Assembly: GCF_001895005.1 (NCBI RefSeq)
Contig: NZ_BCXH01000004.1
Span: 124,001 to 188,000 of the forward strand
From: Rhodococcus yunnanensis NBRC 103083
GTDB taxonomy: Bacteria > Actinomycetota > Actinomycetes > Mycobacteriales > Mycobacteriaceae
Reading direction: 5' to 3'
DNA length: 64,000 nucleotides
In this document: in pieces, positions 41,110 to 49,865 of the stretch
Layout: each line of letters begins with the position of its first letter
Position numbering within the stretch: the first letter of the stretch is position 1
Position numbers and translations under genes: made by a program
Notes under the pieces: generated by a model
The model's database searches: none
What the model was told of the DNA's origin: nothing
The model's input: only the letters and a program-made list of their open reading frames with translations

Positions 41110-42726
41110 GTGAGCTCAGCGACGACCCCGAGCCTCTTCGCGCCGTTGCGAACACGGAAGCTTCGCCGAATGCTGGGGTTCGAACTCAGTGCTGCCGTCG
41201 GCGTGTGGATACTGGTTCTTGCTGTTCAGTGGACGTTGACGGAGGCCGGAGAGTCTGCCCTGACCGTCTCCTCCGTGCAATTTGCGGCCAGTGTGCCGTT
41301 CTTTCTCCTGGCGTTGCCGATCGGCGCGGTCGCCGAGTTCGCGGGGCATCGCTTGCTGCTGACGGGAACGGCCGCTGTGCTCCTGGTCGTGTCCGTGGCG
41401 ATGACAGTGTTGCAGCAGCTCGGGCTCGCCGTCACCCCGGTTCTGATGGCCGCTGTGTTCGTCGCCGGCTGCGGTCTGGCGTCGGTTGCGATCGTGTGGC
41501 AGGCGCTGCTGCCCAACTTGGTATCTCGGGAAATGATGGCGGTGGTTCCGGCAATCGACGGCGCGATCTTCAACGGTGCGCGCGCTGTCGGACCCGTTGT
41601 CGGCGGCGCGATTCTTGCGTCATGGGGGTCAGCCGCAGCATTCGCGACGGTTGCCGTTCTCTTTGCTCTGTGTGTGGTCCTGGCATCCACTCAGGTGCCG
41701 ACCGCCTCGGGAAAGAGTCCGAAGAACGGATCCGTTCACGACGCAGTGAAGACGAGTCTTCGGTTCATCCGGCATTCACGATGGACGCGCCGATTGTTGT
41801 TGCGGGTGACGATGTTCGGAATTCCGGCAAGTTCGCTCTGGGCACTGCTTCCGGTCGTCGCCCATGAGCAGCTGAACGCAACGACATTCGAGTTCGGCAT
41901 GCTGTCCGGTGCCATCGGTATCGGCGCGGTCGCCGGGACCATCGTTCTGATGCCGCTTCGTACTCGGTTGAGTTGGAACTCGTTCGTCGCGGTCGCTTCC
42001 GTGGCATACGCGGTGGTCTTGGCCGGTCTCGCGCTTGTGCCCTTATCGAGTGTTGTCTTCGTGCTACTGGTCGTCGTGGGCGCAGCGTGGGTGGCGGTGC
42101 AGAGCACCTGGATGATTGCTACTCACGCCGTCATGCCGTTGTGGATCAAATCGCGTGTGATCGCATTCGTGCTGTTGACCTTTCAAGGTAGCCAGGCCGT
42201 CGGGGCGCTGATGTGGGGATTTCTCGCCGACACGATCGGGCTCGTCGCTGCGGTCCTGCTCTCGGCTCTCGTCATGGCGATCTCGGCCATGGAAATCATC
42301 CGTTGCGGCATTCTGCCGAGCGAATCGATAGCTCCTGACCCATCAGGAGTGGAAGGCCCGCCCACGCTGCCCGAGGCATACGACGGTCGCAGGGTGATCG
42401 TCGAAACGACCTACCTGGTGGATCGCGGAAGAATCGACGAATTCCTTGCGCAGATGGGTGGGCTCAAATCGTCCAGGTTGCGCTTGGGTGCGGTCCGCTG
42501 GTCCATTGCCCAGTCAGCTCAGTCAGCTCAGTCAGCTCAGTCAGCTCAGTCAGCTCAGTCGGCCGAGATGTTCGTCGAGCTGTGCGCCTTCGAGGACTGG
42601 TCGGAGTACCAGGCTCAGGAGACGATCAGGCTGACCGTTCCCGAGCTTCGACTTCGCGCAGCCGTTGCTGCACATCTCGTGGCGGACCCATGCGTTCGAG
42701 TGTTGGTCCGCCCGTCCTCACTCTAG
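41110..42726 (+). CDS. MFS transporter of the EntS/MFS_3 type with C-terminal ABM-like tail
   Basis: This 538-residue protein has about 12 membrane segments (residues 15-410) followed by a soluble tail. The tail, from VIVETTYLVDRGRIDEFLAQM onward, resembles the antibiotic-monooxygenase-like extension of many MFS_3 proteins, with LRLGAVRWSI and LCAFEDWSEY as core strands. Between these two strands sits a run of Ala-Gln-Ser triplets coded by a 9-bp repeat. GTG 41110 follows AAGGAGGT, a near-ideal ribosome site. It probably exports a pathway compound; the TetR-type sites upstream suggest induction with block B. Confidence 0.85.
   Translation: MSSATTPSLFAPLRTRKLRRMLGFELSAAVGVWILVLAVQWTLTEAGESALTVSSVQFAASVPFFLLALPIGAVAEFAGHRLLLTGTAAVLLVVSVAMTVLQQLGLAVTPVLMAAVFVAGCGLASVAIVWQALLPNLVSREMMAVVPAIDGAIFNGARAVGPVVGGAILASWGSAAAFATVAVLFALCVVLASTQVPTASGKSPKNGSVHDAVKTSLRFIRHSRWTRRLLLRVTMFGIPASSLWALLPVVAHEQLNATTFEFGMLSGAIGIGAVAGTIVLMPLRTRLSWNSFVAVASVAYAVVLAGLALVPLSSVVFVLLVVVGAAWVAVQSTWMIATHAVMPLWIKSRVIAFVLLTFQGSQAVGALMWGFLADTIGLVAAVLLSALVMAISAMEIIRCGILPSESIAPDPSGVEGPPTLPEAYDGRRVIVETTYLVDRGRIDEFLAQMGGLKSSRLRLGAVRWSIAQSAQSAQSAQSAQSAQSAEMFVELCAFEDWSEYQAQETIRLTVPELRLRAAVAAHLVADPCVRVLVRPSSL
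42511..42564 (+). repeat. 9-bp in-frame microsatellite in the MFS gene
   Basis: CAGTCAGCT is repeated five times without error from 42511 to 42555, plus a degenerate sixth unit CAGTCGGCC. It codes Gln-Ser-Ala over and over, in the loop between two strands of the C-terminal tail. Copy number could change by slippage without breaking the frame. Confidence 0.9.
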
Positions 42727-42780
42727 AAAACGACCAGAAACCGACCGACGCAGTGGTGCGTCACCGAAACAGGAGTCGAT

Positions 42781-44100
42781 GTGGAAGAAAGCTACGACCT
42801 GCTCGTCATCGGTGCGGGAATGGCGGGATCGACCGCTGCAGCGCATGCTGCGCGTGCGGGAAAGACGGTGTGCGTTGTCGAAATCGGCTCCGATGTAGGG
42901 GGTTCGGCGCGCTATGCGGGATACGCGTGGACGGCGCCCGACCACGATGTGCTCGACGAACAGAATCCCCACGGTGACCCGGAACTCAAGCGACTCCTCG
43001 TCGAGCGTTTCGACGACGGTGTCGAGTGGATACGCTCGGTCGGCGTCGAGGTCGGCGAACCGCAGCGAATTCTGAGTTTCGGCCGTGGCCACAAGTTCGA
43101 TACCAACCAGTACGTCGACCTGTGCACGCGAATGGTCCGTGATGCTGGTGGCGACGTGCTGCTGCGGGCCACCACCGAGAGCTTGCTGTTCGAAGACGGT
43201 GTTGTGCGAGGTGCGGTGATACGCACCGGGTCGAACGCCCCGCGTGAAGTGCACGCGCGCAGCACACTTCTGGCGACCGGAGGGTTTCAAGGCAACAAGA
43301 CATTGCTGGCCGAGCACGTGCATCCTGCGGCGGGGGAGATGCAACTGCGGTCCAATCCGCACAGCGTGGGCGACGGTTATCGGCTGGCGACGAGCGTCGG
43401 TGCCGCGACCGGCGTCGGTGACGCCGGCTTCTACGGGCATTTGATTCCCAGCGGAATCGAGTTGGTCGATCCGGCCGATTTCGTCGACCTGTCCCTGTAT
43501 TACAGCGAGCATGCCCTGCTGTTCGACACCGACAACGAGCGATTCGTCGACGAGACTCTCGGCGATCACCTGACGGCCATGGCTCTGCTGTCCCGACCGG
43601 GCGGCCGCGGATTACTGATCGCCGATTCCAGAGTGCACCGCGATTGGATGTCGGCCTCGTACGTAGAGGGGGCGGTCGCGATCGACAAGTTCGCGCTTGC
43701 AGGCAAGCGAGGTGGGCGCGTGGGCAAGGCCGACGCGCTCGAGGACCTCGAGTACCTGCCGGAAGAGTGGGGGTACGACGGTGCGGCGATCGCCTCGGCC
43801 GTCAGACGGTTCAACGACGCGGCAGAGCGCGGAATCGGGCAGGCCCCTGGCCGGGCCCTCGACAGCGCGTCGATGTCCGAACCGCCCTACTACGTCATCG
43901 AGACAGTTCCCGCGATCACCTTCCCGTTTCACGGAGTGACGATCGACCGCCGCGCCCGCGTGTTGGGCGTCGACGGCGCAGCGATCCCCGGGCTGTTCGC
44001 TGCCGGTTCCGATACCGGGGGCCTGTGGAATCGGGCGTACGCAGGTGGGCTGGCTGCTGCACTGGTACTCGGGCTGGCCGCGGCGGCCGAGGTGCGCTGA
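42781..44100 (+). CDS. FAD-dependent dehydrogenase (fumarate reductase / ketosteroid dehydrogenase-like)
   Basis: This 439-residue flavoprotein opens with a Rossmann GAGMAGSTAAAHAARAGK (about residues 12-29) and ends with LFAAGSDTGGLWNRAYAGG, as in the FAD_binding_2 group that includes 3-ketosteroid delta-1-dehydrogenase and fumarate reductase flavoprotein. It would add or remove a C-C double bond next to a carbonyl. No signal peptide. GTG 42781 starts 54 bp after the MFS stop, so the two share a transcript. Substrate unknown. Confidence 0.83.
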   Translation: MEESYDLLVIGAGMAGSTAAAHAARAGKTVCVVEIGSDVGGSARYAGYAWTAPDHDVLDEQNPHGDPELKRLLVERFDDGVEWIRSVGVEVGEPQRILSFGRGHKFDTNQYVDLCTRMVRDAGGDVLLRATTESLLFEDGVVRGAVIRTGSNAPREVHARSTLLATGGFQGNKTLLAEHVHPAAGEMQLRSNPHSVGDGYRLATSVGAATGVGDAGFYGHLIPSGIELVDPADFVDLSLYYSEHALLFDTDNERFVDETLGDHLTAMALLSRPGGRGLLIADSRVHRDWMSASYVEGAVAIDKFALAGKRGGRVGKADALEDLEYLPEEWGYDGAAIASAVRRFNDAAERGIGQAPGRALDSASMSEPPYYVIETVPAITFPFHGVTIDRRARVLGVDGAAIPGLFAAGSDTGGLWNRAYAGGLAAALVLGLAAAAEVR

Positions 44101-44163
44101 CCTCCGCCCTTGTCGCAGGAGCCCGTGATTGACATCACAAGCAACCGAGGCTAGATTTCAAAC

Positions 44164-44176
44164 TGACATCAGTTCA
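44164..44176. promoter_or_regulatory. candidate TetR operator before the Fe3+/polyamine-type importer operon
   Basis: TGACATCAGTTCA matches TGAACTAAGTTCA at 10 of 13 positions and is followed by two further AGTTC half-sites. AACTGACATCAGTT just here is itself a perfect palindrome. It lies 129 bp before the binding-protein gene in the 205-bp gap 44101-44305. Confidence 0.5.
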
Positions 44177-44305
44177 GTTCAGTTCGGCCGGATGATGCGG
44201 AAAGACATGCAGATCTGGATTGCGTTCGAACGGAACTCCCACGCGCTCCCGGAAGCAGTGACAGCTGGTTCGGGGCTCCCTGACGTGCCCGAAAGGAACG
44301 CAGAA

Positions 44306-45373
44306 ATGAAGACGCCAATGAGGGCACCGAAACCGAAGGCAGCGAAGTGGGCAACGGTCGCCCTGGTGGCCGCCGCGGCCGTGTTCGCCTCGACCGCCTG
44401 CGGCAGTGGATCCTCCACTGCGACAGGTCCGGTCGATGGAACTTGGGACGACGTGGTCGCCGCTGCCAATGGCGAGGGCAGTGTCATGCTGTATTCGAGC
44501 CAGAAGCCTGCCAATCTCGACGCTCTGGTGACCGCGTTCCAAGCGGAGTACCCCGAGATCAAGATGGAATACGTCCGCGGTACGGACTCCGAGATCAACC
44601 CACGGGTGGAGACCGAGAATCGGACCGGGAAAGGCATTGCGGACGTTCACATGTTGACCGACGCGTCGTGGATCCAGAACGCCGCCGACTCGGGTAAGTT
44701 CTCGACGGAGCTGGCGGGACCGGACTTCGACGCGGCAGACTTCGATCCCGCGGCGAGCGTGATCAACGACCGCTTCTTCCTCTCCAGCGCAGCAGTATTC
44801 GGGCTCGGATGGAACACCGACGTCGTCCCTGACGGTCTCGACACCCCGCAGGACATTCTGAATCCGGCGTACCGCGGCAAGATCGGTATCGTCAATCCCA
44901 CCGGAATCGCGTCCTACGTCGACATGTATCGCTACTACGCCGACACATTCGGTGAGGACTACTGGAACAAGCTCGCAGAATTGCAACCACGCGTGTACCC
45001 GAGCGCGCTCGGCGTCGCTCAGGCGCTGACATCCGGAGAGGTAGTGGTGAGCCCGTCGGTTCAACCGCTCGTGACGGAAGTGGCCGCAGGTGCCCCGGTC
45101 GACTGGGCGCTGCCCTCCGAGCCCTGGGGGACACCCTGGTACACAGAGGTTCTGAGTGCGTCTCAACACCCCAACGCGGCGCAGGTGCTGGCCAACTTCA
45201 TGGTCACGGTCAAAGGCCAGACGGCACTCAACGGTGGCTACGCCGCCGCGCTCCCCGATATCGACGGTGCAGTCGCGCGCGCACAGGACATTGCCTCGCC
45301 CAACGTCGAGGACCTCACGCCGGAGAAGGTCGAGCAGTACTCCCAAGAATTTCAGACCCTGTTCCAGAGCTGA
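44306..45373 (+). CDS. ABC importer binding lipoprotein, Fe3+/polyamine/thiamine class
   Basis: This 355-residue lipoprotein has a basic N-terminus, hydrophobic core and lipobox STAC (Cys about 32). The mature part shows GSVMLYSSQKPANLDALVTAF and PAYRGKIGIVNPTG, typical of the AfuA/FbpA-like family 1 binding proteins. The class binds iron, but also phosphonates, thiamine and small organic ligands. Start at ATG 44306 with AAAGGAACG ahead; an in-frame ATG at 44129 would add 59 residues that overlap the operator. Shared control and SDR genes in the operon favour an organic ligand. Confidence 0.86.
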   Translation: MKTPMRAPKPKAAKWATVALVAAAAVFASTACGSGSSTATGPVDGTWDDVVAAANGEGSVMLYSSQKPANLDALVTAFQAEYPEIKMEYVRGTDSEINPRVETENRTGKGIADVHMLTDASWIQNAADSGKFSTELAGPDFDAADFDPAASVINDRFFLSSAAVFGLGWNTDVVPDGLDTPQDILNPAYRGKIGIVNPTGIASYVDMYRYYADTFGEDYWNKLAELQPRVYPSALGVAQALTSGEVVVSPSVQPLVTEVAAGAPVDWALPSEPWGTPWYTEVLSASQHPNAAQVLANFMVTVKGQTALNGGYAAALPDIDGAVARAQDIASPNVEDLTPEKVEQYSQEFQTLFQS

Positions 45374-45403
45374 CACGGCCAGCGACAGGTCGGAGGAGTG
45401 CAC

Positions 45404-46189
45404 ATGACAACAGCCGAGGGATCCATGGTGGGCACCACAGTGCTGATCACAGGAGGAGCCAGTGGCATCGGGGGAGCGTGCGCCCAGGTGTTCGCGGAGG
45501 ACGGCGCGACGGTCTACCTCACCGACGTCGATGACGAGGCGGGCACGCGCCGGGCGGACGAGCTCGGCACCCGTGTGTCCTATCGGCACCTCGATGTCAC
45601 GAGTGAACTGGACTGGGCCGAAGTCACAGCCGAGATCTCCTCGCGCGGAGACGGTCTCGACGTTCTCGTCAACAGCGCTGGAGCGGCCATCAAAGCTACC
45701 CTCGCGCACACCACACTCGATCAGTTTCGGCGAATGTTGGATCTCAACCTGATCGGAACTTTCCTCGGCATCAAGGCCGCGTCCGGCGTCATGCGGTCCG
45801 GCGGGTCGATCGTCAACATCGCCTCGCTACGAGGGGTGTTGGCTACTGCGGAACTGGGTGCGTACGGGGCGTCGAAATTCGGCGTTCGGGCGCTGACAAA
45901 AGTTGCGGCATTGGAATTGGCGGACAACGGTATTCGAGTGAACGCCGTCTGCCCGGGGAGTATCGACACGCCCATCACGGCGGGAGCGGATTTCGATTCC
46001 GACGACGTCGAGGCCTATGTTCGAAGCATCCCGATGCAGCGGCGCGGTAGCCCGCTCGAGGTAGCCGAGGTGGTTCGATTTCTGGCGGGGGACAAGAGCA
46101 GTTATGTGACAGGCGCGGACATCATGGTCGACGGCGGAACCGCGGCAGGCGTTCGTACACCGAAAGTTTCGAAAGTGAGTGTGGGATGA
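45404..46189 (+). CDS. SDR-family oxidoreductase 1 (importer operon)
   Basis: This 261-residue classical short-chain dehydrogenase has the coenzyme site TGGASGIGGACA, NSAG, catalytic Ser in NIASLRG and the YGASK pair. It oxidises an alcohol or reduces a ketone with NAD(P). ATG 45404 follows GGAGGAG at 5 bases. It lies between the binding-protein gene and the ATPase gene of one importer and overlaps the latter by ATGA, an unusual placing that suggests the imported molecule is its substrate. Confidence 0.87.
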   Translation: MTTAEGSMVGTTVLITGGASGIGGACAQVFAEDGATVYLTDVDDEAGTRRADELGTRVSYRHLDVTSELDWAEVTAEISSRGDGLDVLVNSAGAAIKATLAHTTLDQFRRMLDLNLIGTFLGIKAASGVMRSGGSIVNIASLRGVLATAELGAYGASKFGVRALTKVAALELADNGIRVNAVCPGSIDTPITAGADFDSDDVEAYVRSIPMQRRGSPLEVAEVVRFLAGDKSSYVTGADIMVDGGTAAGVRTPKVSKVSVG

Positions 46190-47349
46190 CAAATCGGTTC
46201 ACGGTCTCCGGTCTGACGAAGACCTATGGGTCGAATGTGGTCGTCGACAATCTCGACCTCGAGATCGAGCACGGCGAGTTTCTCGTGCTCCTCGGTCCGA
46301 GCGGGTGCGGGAAGACGACGACACTGCGATGTCTCGCGGGACTGGAGACACCCCAGGGAGGATCCATAGCGTTCCGCGGACATCCGGTCTTCGACGCAGC
46401 ATCGAAGACGTCCGTGCCCGCGCACAAACGCAACATCGGCATGGTGTTCCAGTCGTATGCGCTGTGGCCGCACATGACGGTGGCGGAGAACATCCGCTAC
46501 CCGTTGAAGGTGCGCAAGTTGAAGAAGGCGATCGCGGACGGTGCGGTCGAGGCGGCAGCTGCAATGGTCGATTGCGGCGCACTGCTCGACCGGTACCCGT
46601 CCCAGCTCAGCGGCGGTCAGCAGCAGCGCGTGGCTGTTGCGCGAGGTCTGGTGGCGGAGCCGGATCTGGTGTTGTTCGACGAGCCGCTGAGCAATCTCGA
46701 CGCCCGCCTACGTGACCAGGTGCGTTCGCAGATTCACCAGCTGCATCAACAACTGGGATTCACCGCGGTGTTCGTGACCCACGACCAATCCGAGGCCTTC
46801 GCTCTCGGTGACCGTCTTGCCATCATGAAGGCAGGCAAGATCGAACAATACGACGCTCCCGAGTACGTCTTCGAAAATCCCGTGTCGGAGTATGTTGCGG
46901 CCTTCATCGGCATGGGGAACCGGTTGGAATTGCGCCGCGGCCACGATGGCTGGATCACGAGCGCATCCGACGTCATCGATCTGGGAGCCTCCGTCGTCCG
47001 CGATCGCGCGGACGAAGGCGATCTGGCCGTCGCTCGGTTCCGGCCCGACGATCTTCTTCTGCACCGATCCACCGAGGATGTTCCGGCCGGCCATATCGCG
47101 TTGCACGCGGAATTGGTGACGTACGAGTACGGCGGCCGGTATTTCGACGTCACCGTCAAGACCGGTGTCGAGCAACTCGCAGTGCGCGCAGGGGCTGCCG
47201 AACACAGCGCAACTCTTCGCGGAAGTCGACCCGGTGACCCCGTCGTCGTCAGCTTCTCGCCGTCGTGCCTGCGGGTGTACGCGGATCCGGACGGCGACAC
47301 GGCATCGCGCCCGGACCTGGTCGCGAGCACCTCGGGTGGTCTGTCCTGA
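46186..47349 (+). CDS. ABC importer ATPase, Fe3+/polyamine class (PotA/FbpC-like)
   Basis: This 387-residue ATPase has Walker A GPSGCGKTTT, signature LSGGQQQRV, Walker B LVLFDEPLSNLD and switch His in VFVTHDQSEA, followed by a TOBE-like C-terminal regulatory part (about residues 245-370). It overlaps the SDR upstream (ATGA) and the permease downstream (TGATG). Confidence 0.9.
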   Translation: MTNRFTVSGLTKTYGSNVVVDNLDLEIEHGEFLVLLGPSGCGKTTTLRCLAGLETPQGGSIAFRGHPVFDAASKTSVPAHKRNIGMVFQSYALWPHMTVAENIRYPLKVRKLKKAIADGAVEAAAAMVDCGALLDRYPSQLSGGQQQRVAVARGLVAEPDLVLFDEPLSNLDARLRDQVRSQIHQLHQQLGFTAVFVTHDQSEAFALGDRLAIMKAGKIEQYDAPEYVFENPVSEYVAAFIGMGNRLELRRGHDGWITSASDVIDLGASVVRDRADEGDLAVARFRPDDLLLHRSTEDVPAGHIALHAELVTYEYGGRYFDVTVKTGVEQLAVRAGAAEHSATLRGSRPGDPVVVSFSPSCLRVYADPDGDTASRPDLVASTSGGLS

Positions 47350-49079
47350 TGGCTACACTGACCGAGACCGACCGACCCACGGCTCCGAATCCGGTATCCA
47401 CCGGCACACGTACCTTCACCATCGCGCCGCACTGGCGGGCGCGGATCGGCTATTTCGCGCTGCTGGCTGTTCTCGCGTATCTGGTTGTCCTGCCGATGGT
47501 TCGTCTGCAGATGCTCGCGCTCGAAGACGGGGCTGCAGGGTATCGAAGCCAGTACGGCCGCTTCGATATCGGGGTCACCCTGCGAACCACGATTGCATTG
47601 GCTCTCGGGTCGCTCGTGATTGCGATGGTTCTGGGCACCGTCCTGGCGTTCGCGGCATCTCGGCTGCCGGCAAAGCTCGGCTGGCTCAGGATCATTCCGA
47701 TCCTACCGATCGTGATGCCTGCGGTGGCGAACGTCGTCGGGTGGGCATTCCTGCTGTCACCGGGGCCGGGATACATCAACGTTCTTCTTCGAATGTTGCC
47801 GTGGTGGAGCGGAACCGACAGTGGACCCATCGATGTGTACAGCGTGCCGTGGATCATCGTTCTGACCGGTTTCGGACTGACGTCGTTCGTCTATCTGTTC
47901 GTGAGTTCGGGAATGCAGAACATCAGCTCCGAACATCTCGAAGCGGCACAGGTCAGTGGGTCGTCGACGGTGGGCATCTTCTTCAAGATCGTTCTCCCGC
48001 TCCTGCGCCCGTCGCTCATCTACGGCGGCGGAATCGCGCTGCTTCTCGGACTGGGGCAGTTCACCGGCCCGTTGCTTCTCGGTGCGAACAGTGGCGTCAA
48101 GGTTCTCACGACCGAGATGTATCGACGCGTGTCCGAGTCTCCTTCCGACTTCGCCGCGGCAGCTGCTGCCGGAGCACCGCTCGTCATCTTCGGTCTGGTT
48201 CTCGTTCTGGCGCAGAAGGCATTGCTGGGCAACCAGACACGCTTCGTCACCCACGGAGGCAAAGCATTCGCACCGTCGACGGGCAAGGCCACCTGGGCGA
48301 CGATGACCATCGTGGCCTTCGCCTTGCTCGCACTCGTCATCCCGCTGGTGGGCTTGATCATCGTGTCGCTGACCCCGTACTGGTCGGGGTCGCTGTCCTG
48401 GGGTCTGTTCACGCTGGACAATTTCCGTGAACTACTCGGTACCACCGCGGTGATCGAGTCGGTGCTCACGAGTGTCCTCACCTCGCTCGGCGCAGTCGTC
48501 GTCTGCATTCCGCTGGGCTACCTGATGGCCAATCTTCTCGTGCGTGGACGACGATTCCGGATCCTTGCTCTCATCGCCGATCTGATGACCGCACTGCCCC
48601 TCGGCATTCCGGCCGTGATCTTCGGAGTCGGATTTCTGCTCACCTACACCGAACCTCCCCTGATCCTGTACGGAACGAGGACGGTGATCATTCTCGTGTA
48701 CATCGTGCTCATGTTGCCGTTCGCGACGAGGATGCAGATGACCGCGATGCTCTCCCTCGGCAATACCTACACCGAAGCATCGGCCACGAGCGGCGCGTCG
48801 CCGTTCGTGACGACACTGCGAATCATGTTGCCTCTCATGCGCCCCACGATTCTGAGTGCGGTCGCGCTGATGTTCATTCTGCTCACCCACGAGTTCGCTG
48901 CGTCGCTTCTGGTGCGGGCGTCGACGACCCAGGTCATGGGCACGTTGCTGTTCGACATGTGGCAGAACGGATCGTATCCCCTCGTGGCCGCGATGGCGTT
49001 GCTGATGACGGCCGTCACCACCATCGGCGTCGCCTTCGCCATGCTCGTCGGTGGCCGCAACGTCTTGAGCAAGCTGTGA
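47349..49079 (+). CDS. double-length ABC importer permease (FbpB-like)
   Basis: This 576-residue permease contains two copies of the six-helix unit, as in FbpB and ThiP, so one chain can form the whole channel. EAA-type loops occur in both halves (EHLEAAQVSGSSTVGIFFKI near residue 196; YTEASATSGASPFVTTLRIM near 475). Start at ATG 47349 overlapping the ATPase stop. It is followed by the second SDR gene through a GTGA overlap. Confidence 0.89.
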   Translation: MATLTETDRPTAPNPVSTGTRTFTIAPHWRARIGYFALLAVLAYLVVLPMVRLQMLALEDGAAGYRSQYGRFDIGVTLRTTIALALGSLVIAMVLGTVLAFAASRLPAKLGWLRIIPILPIVMPAVANVVGWAFLLSPGPGYINVLLRMLPWWSGTDSGPIDVYSVPWIIVLTGFGLTSFVYLFVSSGMQNISSEHLEAAQVSGSSTVGIFFKIVLPLLRPSLIYGGGIALLLGLGQFTGPLLLGANSGVKVLTTEMYRRVSESPSDFAAAAAAGAPLVIFGLVLVLAQKALLGNQTRFVTHGGKAFAPSTGKATWATMTIVAFALLALVIPLVGLIIVSLTPYWSGSLSWGLFTLDNFRELLGTTAVIESVLTSVLTSLGAVVVCIPLGYLMANLLVRGRRFRILALIADLMTALPLGIPAVIFGVGFLLTYTEPPLILYGTRTVIILVYIVLMLPFATRMQMTAMLSLGNTYTEASATSGASPFVTTLRIMLPLMRPTILSAVALMFILLTHEFAASLLVRASTTQVMGTLLFDMWQNGSYPLVAAMALLMTAVTTIGVAFAMLVGGRNVLSKL

Positions 49080-49840
49080 CGGGGGCTCCGTCCCGGTTCG
49101 AGGACAAGGTCGTCCTCGTGACCGGGGCGACCGGCGGCATCGGCGTCGAGATCGTGCGTCGCCTCGCATCGGAGGGAGCATCGGTCGTCGTGACCGATGT
49201 GGGCGGACCTGCTTGTGAGAAGTTGGTGTCCGAGCAGGCCGATCCACATGCGCACGTGCCGCTTGCCCTCGACATAACGCAGGAACAGCAGTGGCGCGAC
49301 GTGCTCGGCGCGGTGACCGATCGTTACGGCAGGCTCGATGCTCTCGTCAACAACGGTGCCATCGGCAGCCTCGGAACCGTCGTCGACGAAGACCTCGACC
49401 GCTACAACAGAGTGATCGAGGTGAGCCAGACCGGAACCTGGCTCGGAATGAAACACGCAGGTGCCTACGTCGAACAGAGCGGCGGGGGATCGATCGTCAA
49501 CATCTGTTCGATCCTCGGCAGCGTCGGTGGGCTGGGGAACAGCTTCGCGTACGCGGCAGCCAAGGGTGCCGTCCGCACGATGACCAAGAACGCGGCCCTG
49601 CACTGGGCGACGAAGGGTGTGCGCGTCAACTCGATTCATCCTGGGTTCATCGAGACGAAGCAACTGCTGGAGCGTTACGAGGGGACCGAGCGGCACCGGG
49701 CGATGATCGAGCACACACCGATGGGAAGGCTGGGCGCCGCATCGGAAGTCGCTGCCGCAGTTGCCTTCCTGGCCGGCGACGACAGTACGTTCGTCACCGG
49801 AACCGAGTTGTACGTCGACGGTGGCTGGACCTGCGACTGA
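49076..49840 (+). CDS. SDR-family oxidoreductase 2 (importer operon)
   Basis: This 254-residue short-chain dehydrogenase has TGATGGIG at the coenzyme site, NNGA, catalytic Ser in NICSILGS and YAAAK. It starts at GTG 49076 overlapping the permease stop. Two different SDRs in one importer operon suggest two redox steps on the same imported alcohol or ketone. It converges with the metallo-beta-lactamase gene; an 8-bp inverted repeat near 49856-49889 might serve as a weak shared terminator. Confidence 0.87.
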   Translation: MTGAPSRFEDKVVLVTGATGGIGVEIVRRLASEGASVVVTDVGGPACEKLVSEQADPHAHVPLALDITQEQQWRDVLGAVTDRYGRLDALVNNGAIGSLGTVVDEDLDRYNRVIEVSQTGTWLGMKHAGAYVEQSGGGSIVNICSILGSVGGLGNSFAYAAAKGAVRTMTKNAALHWATKGVRVNSIHPGFIETKQLLERYEGTERHRAMIEHTPMGRLGAASEVAAAVAFLAGDDSTFVTGTELYVDGGWTCD

Positions 49841-49865
49841 GAAAGTCCGATCGGAGTGGACGGTG

